Under the pieces are notes generated by a model. The model was not told the origin of the DNA, ran no database searches, and saw only the letters and a program-made list of their open reading frames with translations. Positions 9,540 to 20,182 of a DNA stretch of 64,000 bases are shown in pieces. Location: NCBI RefSeq assembly GCF_031432975.1, contig NZ_CP133838.1, forward strand, positions 2,294,001-2,358,000, given 5' to 3'. Position 1 is the stretch's first letter; every line of letters begins with the position of its first letter. A program made the position numbers and the translations under genes. The DNA comes from Buttiauxella selenatireducens. GTDB lineage: Bacteria > Pseudomonadota > Gammaproteobacteria > Enterobacterales > Enterobacteriaceae.

Positions 9540-11045
9540 TTACGCGGTAGCTGTTTCCTTAGCGGCTTCAGCTTTTTCGTCACTCTGTGCCATACGGCTC
9601 AGTTTTGGTGCGGTGATCATCATCAGAATCGCGATAACTGCCGTAGCAATACCAATCTGCATGAACACACGACCGTAAACTTCCAGAGAAACCAGCGGAT
9701 CTGTAACGTTTTCAGGTACAGCCATCAGGTTAGCAACTTTACCTGCAATAATTGCAGCACCTGCGGTAGTCAGGAACCAGCTACCCATGATGAAGCCCAT
9801 CAGACGCTGTGGAACCAGTTGTGCAACCATCGCCAGACCCAGACCGGAAATCATCAGCTCACCGATACTTTGCAGCGCATAGCTCAGAATTAACCAGCTT
9901 ACAGATACGATACCGGCATCAGATGCGAACTTAGCACCCAGTGGCAGCACCAGGAAGGCCAGGGAACACAGAACCATACCGAATGCGAACTTGTGCGGCA
10001 TCGGCATACGGTCGCCCATCTTGTTATAGATTGCAGCCAGAATCGGGCTACCAATCATAATCCAGAACAGGTTCAGTGCCTGGAACTGCTCAGGTTCGAA
10101 CATCACACCCAGGATAGAGTGCTCAACATTACGAATCGCAAAGAAGTTCAGAGAGGTTGGCATTTGGCTGTACAGCACGAAGAATACAATTGCCTGAACC
10201 ATCAGGATGAACGCAACAATCATCTTACGACGAGCAGCACCCTGCATTGCGAAAGCTTCTTTCGCAAAGATAATCACGATGCCCAGAGCGACTACGCCCA
10301 GAACCATACGTGCGATACCCTGGTTGTGCAGCAGCCAGGTTGCCGCAGTAACCAGCACCAGAACACCAACAATAGTGGTTGCCAGTTTACCTAAGTGAAC
10401 AGGTTGGAAGTCAGGTTTGGAACCGTGGTTCTTGACCCACTTCTTGCAGAACATGAAGTTTACGAGGGTGATAAGCATACCCACGAAGCTCAGAGAGAAC
10501 GCAACGCTCCAGCCATATTTCGCCGCAAGCCATGGCGTGGCAAGCATTGAGAAGAATGAACCGATGTTGATGGACATGTAGTACATGGTAAATGCACCGT
10601 CCAGACGTGGATCATCCTTTTCATAGCAAGTAGAAAGCAGGGAGGACGGGTTAGCCTTAAACAGACCGTTACCCACAGCGATAGTCGCCATACCCATATA
10701 AACGATAGCAACATCGTGACCGGAGTAAGCTACCAGCGCGTAACCGATAGCCAGTACGATGGTACCGAGCACAATGACACGCTTGGTGCCGAGAACTTTA
10801 TCACCTAACCAACCACCAATCGCCACCATCCCGTAGACCAGTGCGCTGAAGGAAGAGAACAGGGTGATGGAGTCAGCTTCGGACATACCCAGCATTTTGA
10901 CCAGGTACACGGCCATAATGCCCTGGAGGCCGTAGTAGCCAAAACGCTCCCATAATTCGATAGAGAAAATCAGGTAGAACGATTTAGGTTGCTTGAAAGC
11001 ATTCAGACTAACGCTTTCTGCTGGTTTTTTGTTTGCAGTCGACAC
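9540..11045 (-). CDS. dtpA: Proton-dependent di/tripeptide permease DtpA
   Basis: 501 residues, 12-14 membrane helices of the POT/PTR family, very close to E. coli DtpA (TppB). The proton-coupling motif [10 protein letters not shown] (the ExxER signature of helix 1) and the PTR signature around [11 protein letters not shown] and [13 protein letters not shown] are present. It imports di- and tripeptides with protons across the inner membrane. In E. coli expression is affected by OmpR and anaerobiosis. The very long upstream region (about 600 bases) includes a 20-base perfect palindrome, suggesting elaborate control. The C-terminal tail is Ala/Glu-rich and poorly conserved, as usual. Confidence 0.97.
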   Translation of the reverse strand: MSTANKKPAESVSLNAFKQPKSFYLIFSIELWERFGYYGLQGIMAVYLVKMLGMSEADSITLFSSFSALVYGMVAIGGWLGDKVLGTKRVIVLGTIVLAIGYALVAYSGHDVAIVYMGMATIAVGNGLFKANPSSLLSTCYEKDDPRLDGAFTMYYMSINIGSFFSMLATPWLAAKYGWSVAFSLSFVGMLITLVNFMFCKKWVKNHGSKPDFQPVHLGKLATTIVGVLVLVTAATWLLHNQGIARMVLGVVALGIVIIFAKEAFAMQGAARRKMIVAFILMVQAIVFFVLYSQMPTSLNFFAIRNVEHSILGVMFEPEQFQALNLFWIMIGSPILAAIYNKMGDRMPMPHKFAFGMVLCSLAFLVLPLGAKFASDAGIVSVSWLILSYALQSIGELMISGLGLAMVAQLVPQRLMGFIMGSWFLTTAGAAIIAGKVANLMAVPENVTDPLVSLEVYGRVFMQIGIATAVIAILMMITAPKLSRMAQSDEKAEAAKETATA

Positions 11046-11659
11046 ATATACCTCTTTTTTTACATCCCAATTTAACAGGAATTTTTAAGCGCTATGCCGA
11101 GAATGCATTCGCTTTTTTAGTTATAAGAAAGGGGAAACGGCGGGTAATGTTCACTATCCTGAGACATCAGGCAAGAGGTTTGTAATAACCTGTTACATTT
11201 ATCTCGCGCGAGATAAAGCTCCGCAAAGCAAATTGTTATTCAGCGTTAAATTTTATCAAAATGCGCTTTACCAATTTATTCTCTTCTCGAATGCTAAAAT
11301 AAACGCAATTTAGTTATATATTCTGCTTTACAGCCAAATGTGTAGTGATATGGGCCAGATGTAAAGATTTGTGCAGGCTATTGTACTGCTTGAGTTGGGT
11401 TATCACTGTGTATTACGAGGTTATTTATTTCATTTTGATGACTTAAATTTAACATCAAGTTATCAAAGTGATCTATGTCACATAGTTATGGAAAATTCTT
11501 ATCGTAAAAAAACGATTAACCTCTTCGAGTGATTACACACCAGATGAAGTAAACGAAGCGGTAATAATATGCAGAATAAATCAATGGATTTGCTGCTGTT
11601 AGCAGTGATATGGGAGGCAGGGAGAGATATCGCCCGCTTCATAAGAAGCAGGCAGCGGA
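11046..11659. other. Long AT-rich non-coding region upstream of dtpA
   Basis: This 614-base stretch lies between nth and dtpA, both leftward. No convincing ORF or RNA gene was seen. It is AT-rich, with T-runs and several TATAAT-like stretches, and carries a perfect 20-base palindrome at 11198-11217. It most likely contains the dtpA promoter region with a long leader, and the end of the rsx-nth transcript. No clear nth terminator was found; the best hairpin is GCTTC-ATAA-GAAGC at 11636, which lacks a T-tract for leftward transcription. Confidence 0.6.
11198..11217. promoter_or_regulatory. Perfect 20-bp palindrome upstream of dtpA
   Basis: TTTATCTCGC is followed immediately by its reverse complement GCGAGATAAA. 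It is centred about 160 bases upstream of the dtpA start. There is no loop and no T-tract, so a dimeric-protein operator is more likely than a terminator. I do not recognise the regulator. Confidence 0.5.
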
Positions 11660-12295
11660 TTAGATATCAACTTTCTCTTTGAATTCGCAGAGATCTTCAA
11701 TGATACATGAGCCACAGCGGGGCTTACGGGCGATGCAGGTGTAACGCCCATGAAGAATTAACCAATGATGGCAATCCACTTTAAATTCTGCCGGAACGAC
11801 CTTCAGTAGTTTTTCCTCAACTTGCTCAACATTTTTACCTGGAGCGAAGTTGGTGCGGTTACAGACGCGGAAAATGTGGGTGTCGACGGCGATAGTGGGC
11901 CAACCAAACGCAGTATTGAGCACCACGTTTGCAGTTTTACGACCCACGCCGGGCAAGGCTTCCAGAGCTGCTCTGTCTTCCGGCACTTCACCGTTATGTT
12001 GCTCGAGCAATATCCGGCAGGTCTTGATGACGTTTTCGGCTTTACTGTTAAACAGGCCAATGGTTTTGATATACGACTTCACGCCATCCACACCTAAGTT
12101 GAGCATGGCCTGAGGTGTATTCGCCACCGGATATAGCTTCGCCGTGGCTTTATTGACGCTGACATCGGTAGCTTGTGCTGACAGCAATACCGATATCAAC
12201 AATTCAAACGGGGAGCTGAAATGTAACTCTGTGGTCGGGTGAGGGTTGTTATCACGCAGACGTGTGAGGATCTCTAACCGTTTGGCTTTATTCAT
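11660..12295 (-). CDS. nth: Endonuclease III (DNA glycosylase/AP lyase)
   Basis: 211 residues, the E. coli length. Nth removes oxidised pyrimidines and cleaves the abasic site in base excision repair. The helix-hairpin-helix LPGVGRKTANVV holds catalytic Lys120, Asp138 is in AVDTHIFR, and the C-terminal [4Fe-4S] loop has four cysteines spaced C-X6-C-X2-C-X5-C (residues 187, 194, 197, 203). It is the last gene of the rsx operon; its start overlaps the rsxE stop by one base, so it is translationally coupled. Confidence 0.98.
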   Translation of the reverse strand: MNKAKRLEILTRLRDNNPHPTTELHFSSPFELLISVLLSAQATDVSVNKATAKLYPVANTPQAMLNLGVDGVKSYIKTIGLFNSKAENVIKTCRILLEQHNGEVPEDRAALEALPGVGRKTANVVLNTAFGWPTIAVDTHIFRVCNRTNFAPGKNVEQVEEKLLKVVPAEFKVDCHHWLILHGRYTCIARKPRCGSCIIEDLCEFKEKVDI

Positions 12296-12981
12296 TACGC
12301 TTTCTCTGGATTCCCTTCAGGTGCAGCAGCTTTCGCTGCGCGGCGCGTTTTCATTTTTTCATCAATCAGATACTTCACTGCCAACATTAAACCCAGGCCG
12401 ATGAATGCACCCGGTGGCAACATCGCGAGCAGGAAAGGCGTGTCAGTGTGGAAGACTTCAATACGCAGCACCTTAGCCCAGCTACCCAGCAGCGCATCGG
12501 CCCCATCAAACAACGTTCCGTTACCAATGATTTCACGCAGCGAACCTAAAACAAACATTGCGCTGGTCGCCCCCAGACCAATGGCTAAGCCATCCAGAGC
12601 GGCAAGGGGCACGCTATTTTTAGCCGCAAATGCTTCGGCGCGGCCAATAACGATACAGTTGGTCACAATCAATGGAATGAAAATCCCCAATGACTGGTAC
12701 AAGCCGTAGGCGTAAGCGTTGATCAACATCTGTACGATGCTCACCACCGAAGCAATGATCATCACATAAATCGGAATGCGAATTTCTGCTGGAGCCCACT
12801 GGCGTAGCGCGGAAATCGCGCTGTTGGTCAATACCAACACCAGCGTAGTCGCAAGGCCAAGACCGAGTGCGTTGGTGGCCGTGGAGGTTACCGCCAGCAG
12901 AGGGCACATACCCAACAGCTGAACCAGGGCTGAGTTATTTTTCCATAGCCCCTGAACGATAATGTCTTTTACGTCGCTCAT
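12295..12981 (-). CDS. rsxE: Electron transport complex subunit RsxE
   Basis: 228 residues from the ATG at 12981, which overlaps the rsxG stop as ATGA; an ATG 15 bases upstream is unlikely. It is an integral membrane protein of about six helices, homologous to NqrD/RnfE, with the conserved LGLCPLLAVT-like segment (here [22 protein letters not shown]) and [18 protein letters not shown]. Its cysteines contribute to the membrane Fe-S site shared with RsxA. The Rsx complex uses NADH or ferredoxin-type electrons to keep SoxR reduced in E. coli. The C-terminal tail is short, charged and variable. Confidence 0.96.
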   Translation of the reverse strand: MSDVKDIIVQGLWKNNSALVQLLGMCPLLAVTSTATNALGLGLATTLVLVLTNSAISALRQWAPAEIRIPIYVMIIASVVSIVQMLINAYAYGLYQSLGIFIPLIVTNCIVIGRAEAFAAKNSVPLAALDGLAIGLGATSAMFVLGSLREIIGNGTLFDGADALLGSWAKVLRIEVFHTDTPFLLAMLPPGAFIGLGLMLAVKYLIDEKMKTRRAAKAAAPEGNPEKA

Positions 12982-13604
12982 GGTTGTGCTCCACAAACAG
13001 GCAGGTTATCAATTTGCGTGGGTAATGTTTTAGCGAACAGTCCCGCGCGTTTTACCGCATTAACCACGGCACGAGGTGTAATAGTCGCGCCCGTGAACTG
13101 GTCAAACTGGCCACCATCTTTTTTAACCGCCCAGCTTGCGTCATCACTACCTTGAATGGTTTTACCAGAAAAATAGGTAATCCAGTTACTCAGTCGTGTT
13201 TCGATTTTATCGCCAAGGCCCGGTGTTTCATGATGTTCCGTGACGCGCGAACCTAATACTTTGCCGTTAAAATCAGCCGCGACCAGCAATTGAATCGCGC
13301 CAGAATAGCCATCTGGTGCTGTTGCTTCCATCACCACGGCAACGGGCTGTTCGCCAAGACGTGCCACATAAATATGGTGTGTGCCTGTTCCTAACGGCGA
13401 ATTATTAACGACCACACAGCTAGTTTGAATATCATTGTCGTAGCTATCAGCCGGAATAACCTGGTTAAACAACAGCTTTTGCTGCGCAACTGCCTGTTGT
13501 TCGATGGTGTCTTTGGTCAGGGCATTGACCACTGCCGTCAGACCCGTAGCCAGTACGGCAAACAGCGCCAAAGTAACGCCATGTTTTTGCATTGTTTTCA
13601 GCAT
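12978..13604 (-). CDS. rsxG: Electron transport complex subunit RsxG (FMN-binding)
   Basis: 208 residues (E. coli 206). It has one N-terminal membrane anchor (about residues 10-30) and a periplasmic FMN-binding domain. The covalent-FMN motif [15 protein letters not shown] (about residues 170-184) carries the threonine to which FMN is attached in RnfG/NqrC proteins, and [18 protein letters not shown] with [14 protein letters not shown] forms the rest of the site. It lies between rsxD (9 bases) and rsxE (ATGA overlap). Confidence 0.97.
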   Translation of the reverse strand: MLKTMQKHGVTLALFAVLATGLTAVVNALTKDTIEQQAVAQQKLLFNQVIPADSYDNDIQTSCVVVNNSPLGTGTHHIYVARLGEQPVAVVMEATAPDGYSGAIQLLVAADFNGKVLGSRVTEHHETPGLGDKIETRLSNWITYFSGKTIQGSDDASWAVKKDGGQFDQFTGATITPRAVVNAVKRAGLFAKTLPTQIDNLPVCGAQP

Positions 13605-13613
13605 GACATTTCC

Positions 13614-14663
13614 TTAGCGGTGTCCATAAGCTCGAGGACGGGTGTAGTAATCAATCAATGGGACGGTAATATTTGCCAGCAACACGGCAAACGCAACGCC
13701 ATCTGGATAACCGCCGTAGGTACGAATTAGCCACACTAAAACCCCCGCCAGGGCGCCAAAAATCAAACGCCCACGATTCGTTGTCGATGCGGTAACAGGG
13801 TCGGTAAGAATGAAAAATGCACCCAACATCGTTGCACCAGAGAACAGGTGAATGACCGGCGAAGCACATTTTTCAGGGGAAAACATCCAACCCAGCGTGG
13901 CACACACCGCCAGCGTTATCAGGAAACTGACCGGAATATGCCAGCGAATTGCGCCTTTCATCAATAAGAAGACGCCACCTGCCAGGAATGCCAGATTGAC
14001 CCATTGCCAGCCAATTCCAGCCAGTGCGCCCGTATAAATAGGAGCCTGCATTACGGATGTTGCGGAATGTCCGGCACGCAACCCAGTTTTAAAGGTATCA
14101 AGTGGTGTGGCCTGGCTTATGCCATCAATGCCCATGCGGAGTTGCGACATGCTGTCACCCGCAGCAGTGGCACCCGAAAAAATCACATGTAACGAATCGG
14201 CAAAACCAGGCACCGTAGCGGCAAGCGACTGTGGTGGGAGCCACGATGTCATTTGTACCGGAAAGGCAATCAGCAACACCACGTAACCGACCATTGCCGG
14301 GTTAAATGGGTTGTGGCCAAGCCCGCCATATAACTGTTTAGCGATTATAACCGCGAATACGGTACCGAGGATCACCATCCACCATGGGGCAAGCGGTGGA
14401 ATACTCATGCCTAACAGCAGGCCGGTTAACGCAGCTGAATTGTCACTCAGAATTCTCAGCGGTTGCTTACGAAGTTTGATCACCAGCAGTTCTGCGGCGA
14501 CGGCCGTCAGGACACCTAATGCGATTTGCACCAGGCTGCCCCAACCGAACCAGTACCAAAGCATTGCCATTCCCGGCACGCAGGCACAGGTTACCAGCAG
14601 CATAATCCGTGAAGTGCTGCGTTGGTTATGGGTATAAGGGGAGCTTGCTATCTTGAAAACCAT
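13614..14663 (-). CDS. rsxD: Electron transport complex subunit RsxD
   Basis: 349 residues (E. coli 352), a polytopic RnfD/NqrB-type membrane subunit with about nine or ten helices. [15 protein letters not shown] and the [11 protein letters not shown] segment, where the threonine binds FMN covalently in this family, are visible, as is [20 protein letters not shown] near the C-terminus. It stops one base before the rsxG leader region and begins directly after rsxC (no gap). Confidence 0.97.
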   Translation of the reverse strand: MVFKIASSPYTHNQRSTSRIMLLVTCACVPGMAMLWYWFGWGSLVQIALGVLTAVAAELLVIKLRKQPLRILSDNSAALTGLLLGMSIPPLAPWWMVILGTVFAVIIAKQLYGGLGHNPFNPAMVGYVVLLIAFPVQMTSWLPPQSLAATVPGFADSLHVIFSGATAAGDSMSQLRMGIDGISQATPLDTFKTGLRAGHSATSVMQAPIYTGALAGIGWQWVNLAFLAGGVFLLMKGAIRWHIPVSFLITLAVCATLGWMFSPEKCASPVIHLFSGATMLGAFFILTDPVTASTTNRGRLIFGALAGVLVWLIRTYGGYPDGVAFAVLLANITVPLIDYYTRPRAYGHR

Positions 14664-16751
14664 CTATTCCTCTGATGCCATTTGTTGCGCTGCTTTTCGT
14701 GCCTGGACTCGGGCGATAGCTGCGGCAACCGCGGCTTTGCGCGGATCTTGTTCTTCTGCGGCTTCTTCTACAGATTCCTCAGTAGTCTTAGCCGCTTTAC
14801 GTGCTTTAGCCCGGGCAATAGCGGCTTCAACGGCGGCTTTGCGTGGGTCAACGGGTTCGACGTTTACCACTTCAGCGCTTTTAGCAACAGGCGCAGATTC
14901 ACCGGCTTGCGCGGCTTTACGTGCTTTAGCTCGGGCAATAGCGGCTTCGACGGCGGCTTTGCGTGGGTCAACGGATTCGACGTTTGCCACTTCAGCGGTT
15001 TTGACAACAGGCGCAGATTCATCGGCTTGCGCCGCTTTACGTGCTTTAGCCCGGGCAATAGCCGCTTCGACTGCCGCTTTGCGCGGATCGTTTGTCTGTG
15101 TTTCTGCCACGCTAATTTGCGATTCTTTCTCTGCCTGACGAGCGCGAGCCTGCGCTTTGCGTGCTTCACGAGCAGCGATGACTTGTTGGTTATCAGGCAA
15201 ACTTCCTGCCTGAATCACAATAGGCTCATGGCTTTGCGCTTGTTTGTTTTTCACGCGCGCAAGGGCTGCCTGAATGGCATCGTTATCTTGCGCTGTGGGC
15301 TGAACAGCAGCCTTTTTATGGCGCTCAAGTCGGGCCGCTTTTTCACGCTCAAGACGTGCCTGGCGAGCTTCAAAACGAATTTTTGCTTCCGCCGTTCGTT
15401 TTGCTTCGAGCTCTATTTCGCGGATCTCCGCCTTTTCCTGGCGGAAATATTGCACCAGTGGAATGTTGCTTGGGCATACATAAGCGCAAGCTCCGCACTC
15501 GATACAGTCTTTGAGGTTATGCGCTTGTGCTTTATCGTGCTGCTGCCCGCGGCTAAACCAGTAAAGCTGTTGTGGCAGTAAATCGGCAGGGCAGGAATCG
15601 GCGCACGCGCTGCAACGAATGCAGTTCTGTTCTTCTTGCTGTTCACCCATTTCATTGGCCGATGGGGCCAGCAAGCAGTTGGTGATTTTAACCACCGGCA
15701 CATCAAGCCACGGCAGACTAAAGCCCATCAGTGGGCCGCCCATAATCACTTGTTGATCATGGCCTGGTCGGAAACCGGCGAAATCGAGTAGATGGCGGAC
15801 TGGGGTCCCCAGCCGCGCCCAGACATTCCCTGGCTGCTGAACCGCCTCGCCGGTTAACGTCACCACGCGTTCGGTTAAAGGTTCACCGTCGATAATGGCG
15901 CGTTTCACCGCGAAGGCTGTACCGACGTTTTGCATTAATACGCCAATATCAGAAGAACGCCCACCCTGGGGAACCTGCTTGCCCGTCAGAATTTGGGTCA
16001 GTTGTTTCGCGCCACCGGACGGATATTTAGTCGGGATCACGCGCAGTTGAATACCGTGGGTGTCGCATAACACCGCACGCAGCATTGAAATCGCTTGCGG
16101 TTTGTTGTCTTCAATCCCGATTAATACGCGTTGGGGTTTCAGGATATGCGCGAGGATGCGTACACCTTCGATGATTTGCGCGGCACAGTCCTGCATCAGA
16201 CGATCGTCGGCAGTAATGTACGGTTCGCACTCAGCAGCATTGATAATCAGCGTATCAATCTTATCCCCGCCACCCTGCAATTTATTACCGGTAGGGAAGC
16301 CAGCGCCACCCAAACCGGCCACACCAAACTGATGAATACGCTCAATCAGCTCTTCGCGGCTGCGGGAGAGATAGTCTTGCCAGCCATCACGTTCAATCCA
16401 CTTATCTTCGCCATCGGCTTCAATAATGACACTCAACTCTGCCAGCGCTGAAGGATGAGCAGTGGAGTGGGGCGCAATGGCGGTAACGGTTCCTGAGGTT
16501 GGGGCATGAACCGGAAGCATGCGACCACGCCCGCGAGTCAAAGGTTGACCGCGCAGAACATAATCACCGGGTTTTACGCACAGCTCGCCTTCAGCACCAA
16601 TATGCTGCTTTAACGGGATAACCAGTTTTTGAGGTAAAGGAACCTGGCGTAACGGTGTGCCGTTTGACTGAGTTTTCATTTCTGGCGGATGAATGCCGCC
16701 ATCAAAATCCCAGATTTTATCTTTGTTGAAACGGGTAAATAGCTTAAACAT
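14664..16751 (-). CDS. rsxC: Electron transport complex subunit RsxC with repeat-rich C-terminus
   Basis: 695 residues (E. coli about 740). An N-terminal NADH/FMN-binding RnfC domain ([13 protein letters not shown], about residues 145-157) precedes two [4Fe-4S] motifs, [16 protein letters not shown] and [16 protein letters not shown] (about residues 380-435). A long charged tail follows, coiled-coil-like at first, then four tandem copies of DPRKAAV(E/A)AAIAR. The first two copies are 40 residues, the third 34. Tail length varies between species and explains the size difference from E. coli. Its start overlaps rsxB by 8 bases. Confidence 0.97.
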   Translation of the reverse strand: MFKLFTRFNKDKIWDFDGGIHPPEMKTQSNGTPLRQVPLPQKLVIPLKQHIGAEGELCVKPGDYVLRGQPLTRGRGRMLPVHAPTSGTVTAIAPHSTAHPSALAELSVIIEADGEDKWIERDGWQDYLSRSREELIERIHQFGVAGLGGAGFPTGNKLQGGGDKIDTLIINAAECEPYITADDRLMQDCAAQIIEGVRILAHILKPQRVLIGIEDNKPQAISMLRAVLCDTHGIQLRVIPTKYPSGGAKQLTQILTGKQVPQGGRSSDIGVLMQNVGTAFAVKRAIIDGEPLTERVVTLTGEAVQQPGNVWARLGTPVRHLLDFAGFRPGHDQQVIMGGPLMGFSLPWLDVPVVKITNCLLAPSANEMGEQQEEQNCIRCSACADSCPADLLPQQLYWFSRGQQHDKAQAHNLKDCIECGACAYVCPSNIPLVQYFRQEKAEIREIELEAKRTAEAKIRFEARQARLEREKAARLERHKKAAVQPTAQDNDAIQAALARVKNKQAQSHEPIVIQAGSLPDNQQVIAAREARKAQARARQAEKESQISVAETQTNDPRKAAVEAAIARAKARKAAQADESAPVVKTAEVANVESVDPRKAAVEAAIARAKARKAAQAGESAPVAKSAEVVNVEPVDPRKAAVEAAIARAKARKAAKTTEESVEEAAEEQDPRKAAVAAAIARVQARKAAQQMASEE
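14785..15110. repeat. Tandem 120-bp coding repeats in rsxC
   Basis: The block GCTTTACGTGCTTTAGC recurs at intervals of exactly 120 bases (beginning near 14793, 14913 and 15033) with few differences, and a diverged copy lies at about 14695. Each unit encodes the 40-residue [18 protein letters not shown] repeat of the RsxC tail. Confidence 0.85.
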
Positions 16752-17322
16752 GTTGCTCCACCGGAATCAGTCGAACCGGGATGGTTTGCAGATCCCACTT
16801 CCAGCTTTCTGTGGTGGTTTCGACCGGGCGTAATTCAATACAGCGCGTTGGGCACGGGTCGACACATAAATTGCATCCGGTGCAAAGGTCACTAATAACG
16901 GTATGCATGGCACGCGTCGCGCCAACAATGGCGTCAACCGGGCAAGCCTGAATGCACTTGGTACAACCGATACAATTGGGCTCATCGATAACCGCCAGCA
17001 TTCTGACCGGTTCCTGAGCCTGGCCATCGCCACCAATAGGTTGTGGATCGACGTTCAGTAACGTGGCAATTTTGTGCATAACAGCTTCACCACCAGGGGC
17101 GCACAGGTTGATATTCGCACCCTGGTTTCCTACGGCTTCTGCGTAAGGGCGACAGCCTGGATAGCCACACTGGCCGCACTGACTTTGCGGCAGCAATTCA
17201 TCAATTTTATCGACGATCGGGTCTTCTTCAACGAGAAAACGGCGTGAGGCGTAACCGAGTATTAGCCCAAATACCAGGCCTAAAAGGCCCAATGCAAGCA
17301 CAGCAATCCAAATAGTACTCAT
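16744..17322 (-). CDS. rsxB: Electron transport complex iron-sulfur subunit RsxB
   Basis: 192 residues, the E. coli length. An N-terminal membrane anchor (about residues 4-24) is followed by a [4Fe-4S] domain with [16 protein letters not shown] (about residues 49-64). Two ferredoxin-type clusters come next, [16 protein letters not shown] and [15 protein letters not shown] (about residues 118-165). It relays electrons from RsxC to the membrane subunits. Its ATG overlaps the rsxA stop and its end overlaps rsxC, typical of tight coupling in this operon. Confidence 0.98.
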   Translation of the reverse strand: MSTIWIAVLALGLLGLVFGLILGYASRRFLVEEDPIVDKIDELLPQSQCGQCGYPGCRPYAEAVGNQGANINLCAPGGEAVMHKIATLLNVDPQPIGGDGQAQEPVRMLAVIDEPNCIGCTKCIQACPVDAIVGATRAMHTVISDLCTGCNLCVDPCPTRCIELRPVETTTESWKWDLQTIPVRLIPVEQHV

Positions 17323-17903
17323 CAGAACTTAACCAATCCGCTAAAGCCCATAAAGGCCAAAGACATCAAGCCAGCAGTGATCAGCGCAATAGCGTTGCCG
17401 CGAAAAGGTGCGGGCACATCGGCGACGGCCATGCGTTCGCGAATGGCCGCAAATAGCACCATCACCAGCGAAAAACCAACCGCTGCTGAAAAGCCATAGA
17501 GTGCTGATTGCAGGAAGTTGTGGCCCAGATTGATGTTGAGCAACGCAACACCCAGCACCGCACAGTTCGTGGTAATGAGTGGCAAAAATATTCCCAGCAG
17601 GCGATAGAGTGCCGGACTGGTTTTGCGAACCACCATTTCGGTAAATTGCACGACGACGGCAATCACCAGAATAAAGGCCAGCGTGCGCAAATAGACCAAG
17701 TCGAGAGGAACAAGGATCAACTCATTGACCAGCCAGGCGCAAATAGAAGCCAGCGTCAGTACAAAAGTGGTCGCCAGCCCCATGCCGATGGCGGTCTCCA
17801 GTTTTTTGGAAACCCCCATAAACGGACACAGACCAAGAAACTTCACCAATACGAAGTTATTGACCAGCACCGTGCCAACAAAGAGCAGCAAATAATCTGT
17901 CAT
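17322..17903 (-). CDS. rsxA: Electron transport complex subunit RsxA
   Basis: 193 residues, six membrane helices, homologous to NqrE/RnfA and paralogous to RsxE. The pseudo-symmetric motifs [23 protein letters not shown] and [13 protein letters not shown] contain the cysteines that ligate the intramembrane Fe-S cluster in this family. It is the first gene of rsxABCDGE-nth. ydgK lies 80 bases upstream in the same direction; an A/T-rich spacer with a short inverted repeat (TTGGCC...GGCCAA) at 17941-17956 separates them. Confidence 0.98.
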   Translation of the reverse strand: MTDYLLLFVGTVLVNNFVLVKFLGLCPFMGVSKKLETAIGMGLATTFVLTLASICAWLVNELILVPLDLVYLRTLAFILVIAVVVQFTEMVVRKTSPALYRLLGIFLPLITTNCAVLGVALLNINLGHNFLQSALYGFSAAVGFSLVMVLFAAIRERMAVADVPAPFRGNAIALITAGLMSLAFMGFSGLVKF

Positions 17904-17983
17904 GAATAAGACCTGAAACCAAAAAAAAGCCGCCTATTATCGGCCAACTGGCCAATAACGACAACGGGGTGTTTATAAGGTTA

Positions 17984-18436
17984 TTACGGCTTAATAAATG
18001 TTTGCTTCACACGGCTTGAGCGCTTGAGGTAAGGAACCAACAAGGCAGCAGCCAATAAAGGAAACATCAACTGACGTAATGCCAGCGTGTCACTTACTGG
18101 GGAAAATGCGAAGGTTTTAATCGCTAACAGTACTGACAACAATAACCAAAAAATATAATGACGTACCACATTCTTACGACGTTTGAAGAAGGCAATCGTC
18201 AACCACATGGTATAGCCCCACATAGCAATCGCGCAGGCAATCGAGGTATACCAAAAGATCACCATTTTGGGGCCTTGCGCGCTCATAAGTCGATGGCTTT
18301 CTGGGGAGATGAGCATCATAAGATAAATGGCCAGCGCAATTGTACTGCTGAGAAGCGTCATCAAAAGCCAGGCGAGAGGGGCCAGAAGCCAGCCTGCAAT
18401 ACGGGGTGCTTGCGTGGGTTCTTGCATGGTCGTCAT
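17984..18436 (-). CDS. ydgK: Inner-membrane protein YdgK (DUF2569)
   Basis: 150 residues (E. coli about 136). Four hydrophobic segments are visible (about residues 18-43, 58-85, 92-110, 115-133), fitting a DUF2569 membrane protein. No catalytic motif is present and the function is unknown. It lies between cnu and rsxA in the same orientation, as in E. coli, and may share their transcript. An alternative start three codons in (ATG of MQEPT) exists; the upstream GGAGG is spaced better for the first. Confidence 0.88.
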   Translation of the reverse strand: MTTMQEPTQAPRIAGWLLAPLAWLLMTLLSSTIALAIYLMMLISPESHRLMSAQGPKMVIFWYTSIACAIAMWGYTMWLTIAFFKRRKNVVRHYIFWLLLSVLLAIKTFAFSPVSDTLALRQLMFPLLAAALLVPYLKRSSRVKQTFIKP

Positions 18437-18529
18437 ATTACCTCCCGAAAAAGTGTGAAACTTTCCTTATGTGAATCATAAGGCGGGAGGATTATAAGGT
18501 TTTTTCAGCGCTTTGCTACCTGAGAGAGG

Positions 18530-18745
18530 CTAGATCACATAGCGCCAGACCGATTTTGGCACGCAGCCTAAATCAAACAGACGCCCGCCCGAGACTAATT
18601 CAGCACGACGATGATCGGCTGCGCGATACATATTCATCAGCTCATTATTATCCGTAAGATTGTAATTGAGGTGATCAAACAGTTTTTCCAGGCTTTCAGA
18701 TGAGCTGATTTTGCGAAACTTCATTAAATAGTCGAGAGCAGTCAT
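18530..18745 (-). CDS. cnu: Hha/YmoA-family nucleoid modulator Cnu (YdgT)
   Basis: 71 residues, all helical and typical of the Hha family. Cnu (also YdgT) binds the N-terminal domain of H-NS or StpA and enhances silencing of horizontally acquired genes; it also binds near oriC in E. coli. The conserved core [15 protein letters not shown] and SVWRYVI at the end are near-identical to E. coli. The small gene blr, which lies beside cnu in E. coli, is not detectable here. Confidence 0.96.
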   Translation of the reverse strand: MTALDYLMKFRKISSSESLEKLFDHLNYNLTDNNELMNMYRAADHRRAELVSGGRLFDLGCVPKSVWRYVI

Positions 18746-19025
18746 GGGCGGCTGTTATCCATACAATAAATGAGGAGTAGGTACGAGGTGTATTCGTTAT
18801 GCATGAATAATAAACGGTATCCATGCATTAAAAATCAATAAATACTCCCTGATGGGCTTTTTAGGATTTTTCAATTAGCCGCGGCCACACGAATCCTCTC
18901 CAGATGTCCTTTTGATTGACGGTCGCCTGGCGAACATGCAACTAACACGCAACAATATAATTACCTGTTGTTACAATCACTGGGATGGTGTCAAATGAGC
19001 CGTCAAATAATCATGAGGAAAGCAA

Positions 19026-20066
19026 ATGAGTGATAACATTCGTGTCGGACTAATCGGTTACGGTTACGCCAGCAAAACCTTCCATGCGCCATTAATTGTC
19101 GGTACGCCAGGTATGGTTTTGGCCGGGGTTTCCAGCAGTGATGCCACGAAAGTTCATGCTGACTGGCCAAACATGCCGGTCGTCTCTGACCCTCATCATT
19201 TGTTCAATGACCCTAATATCGACCTGATTGTCATCCCAACCCCAAATGATACCCACTTCCCGTTGGCCAAAGCGGCTCTGGAAGCAGGCAAACACGTGGT
19301 GGTCGATAAACCGTTTACCGTGACGTTGTCACAAGCTCGTGAATTAGATGCGCTGGCAAAATGCTGCGGTTTGTTGCTTTCGGTGTTTCATAACCGCCGT
19401 TGGGACAGTGATTTCTTAACCCTCAAAGGGCTGTTAGCCGAAGGCACCCTGGGAGAAGTTGCCTATTTTGAATCGCACTTCGACCGTTATCGCCCGCAAG
19501 TTCGCAATCGCTGGCGTGAGCAGGCCGGCGTAGGCAGCGGCATCTGGTATGACTTAGGACCGCATCTTATCGACCAGGCGCTGAATCTTTTCGGGTTACC
19601 GGTGAGCCTGACCGTGGATTTAGGCCAGCTTCGCCCAGGTGCGCAAGCGACCGACTACTTCCATGCTGTACTGGCGTATCCACAACGCCGCGTTGTCCTG
19701 CACGGCACCTTACTGGCGGCGGCAGAAACGGCTCGTTATATCGTGCATGGGGCTCGAGGCAGCTATATCAAATACGGTCTGGACCCACAGGAAGACCGCC
19801 TGAAAGCGGGCGAGCGTTTGCCGCAGGAAGACTGGGGTTACGATATGCGTGACGGCGTTCTGACGCTGGCACAGGGTGAAGTGATGAACGAACAGACGTT
19901 GCTAACGGTGCCGGGTAATTATCCTGCGTACTATGCCGCTATTCGCGATGCACTCACCGGACACGGTGAAAATCCGGTTCCGGCAGCTCAAGCTATTCAG
20001 GTCATGGAAATGATTGAACTGGGTATGGAATCCGCAAAGCATCGCGCTACGCTGAATCTGGCATAA
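19026..20066 (+). CDS. ydgJ: NAD(P)-dependent Gfo/Idh/MocA-family oxidoreductase YdgJ
   Basis: 346 residues, same length as E. coli YdgJ and highly similar. The N-terminal Rossmann fold begins GLIGYGYASKTFHAP. The family signature VVDKPFTVT (about residues 94-102) carries the conserved lysine, and the C-terminal alpha/beta domain has the GSGIWYDLGPHLIDQAL motif with the catalytic-site His. The substrate is unknown; the family oxidises sugars or inositols. The ATG follows TGAGGAAAGCAA. In E. coli add and then the mal/uid region follow; here speG does. Confidence 0.93.
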   Translation: MSDNIRVGLIGYGYASKTFHAPLIVGTPGMVLAGVSSSDATKVHADWPNMPVVSDPHHLFNDPNIDLIVIPTPNDTHFPLAKAALEAGKHVVVDKPFTVTLSQARELDALAKCCGLLLSVFHNRRWDSDFLTLKGLLAEGTLGEVAYFESHFDRYRPQVRNRWREQAGVGSGIWYDLGPHLIDQALNLFGLPVSLTVDLGQLRPGAQATDYFHAVLAYPQRRVVLHGTLLAAAETARYIVHGARGSYIKYGLDPQEDRLKAGERLPQEDWGYDMRDGVLTLAQGEVMNEQTLLTVPGNYPAYYAAIRDALTGHGENPVPAAQAIQVMEMIELGMESAKHRATLNLA

Positions 20067-20103
20067 CGCGGCACGCCGTGAACGGCAGATGAATGCGACT
20101 TTT

Positions 20104-20134
20104 AGGGTGGATGAGCGTTTGCGCCATCCACCCT
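20104..20134. terminator. Hairpin between ydgJ and speG
   Basis: AGGGTGGATG (20104-20113) pairs perfectly with CATCCACCCT (20125-20134). There is no T-tract, so it may be a REP-like stem-loop rather than a true terminator for the convergent genes. Confidence 0.5.
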
Positions 20135-20182
20135 ATTACTGCGCGATTGACGGGTGTGTTACCCGAACGACAAGATGACTGA

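Noticed and set aside
14785-15110. Regular repeats considered as a CRISPR array
   Set aside because: The repeats are coding, contiguous 120-base units in frame with rsxC, without unique spacers, and no cas genes are present.
14682-15581. 299-residue plus-strand ORF rich in Cys and Phe
   Set aside because: It is antisense to the rsxC repeats; the repeated coding DNA keeps this opposite frame open. It has no ribosome site or plausible protein composition.
18746-19025. Search for the small gene blr, which lies next to cnu in E. coli
   Set aside because: No short ORF with a hydrophobic helix and suitable start was found on either strand.
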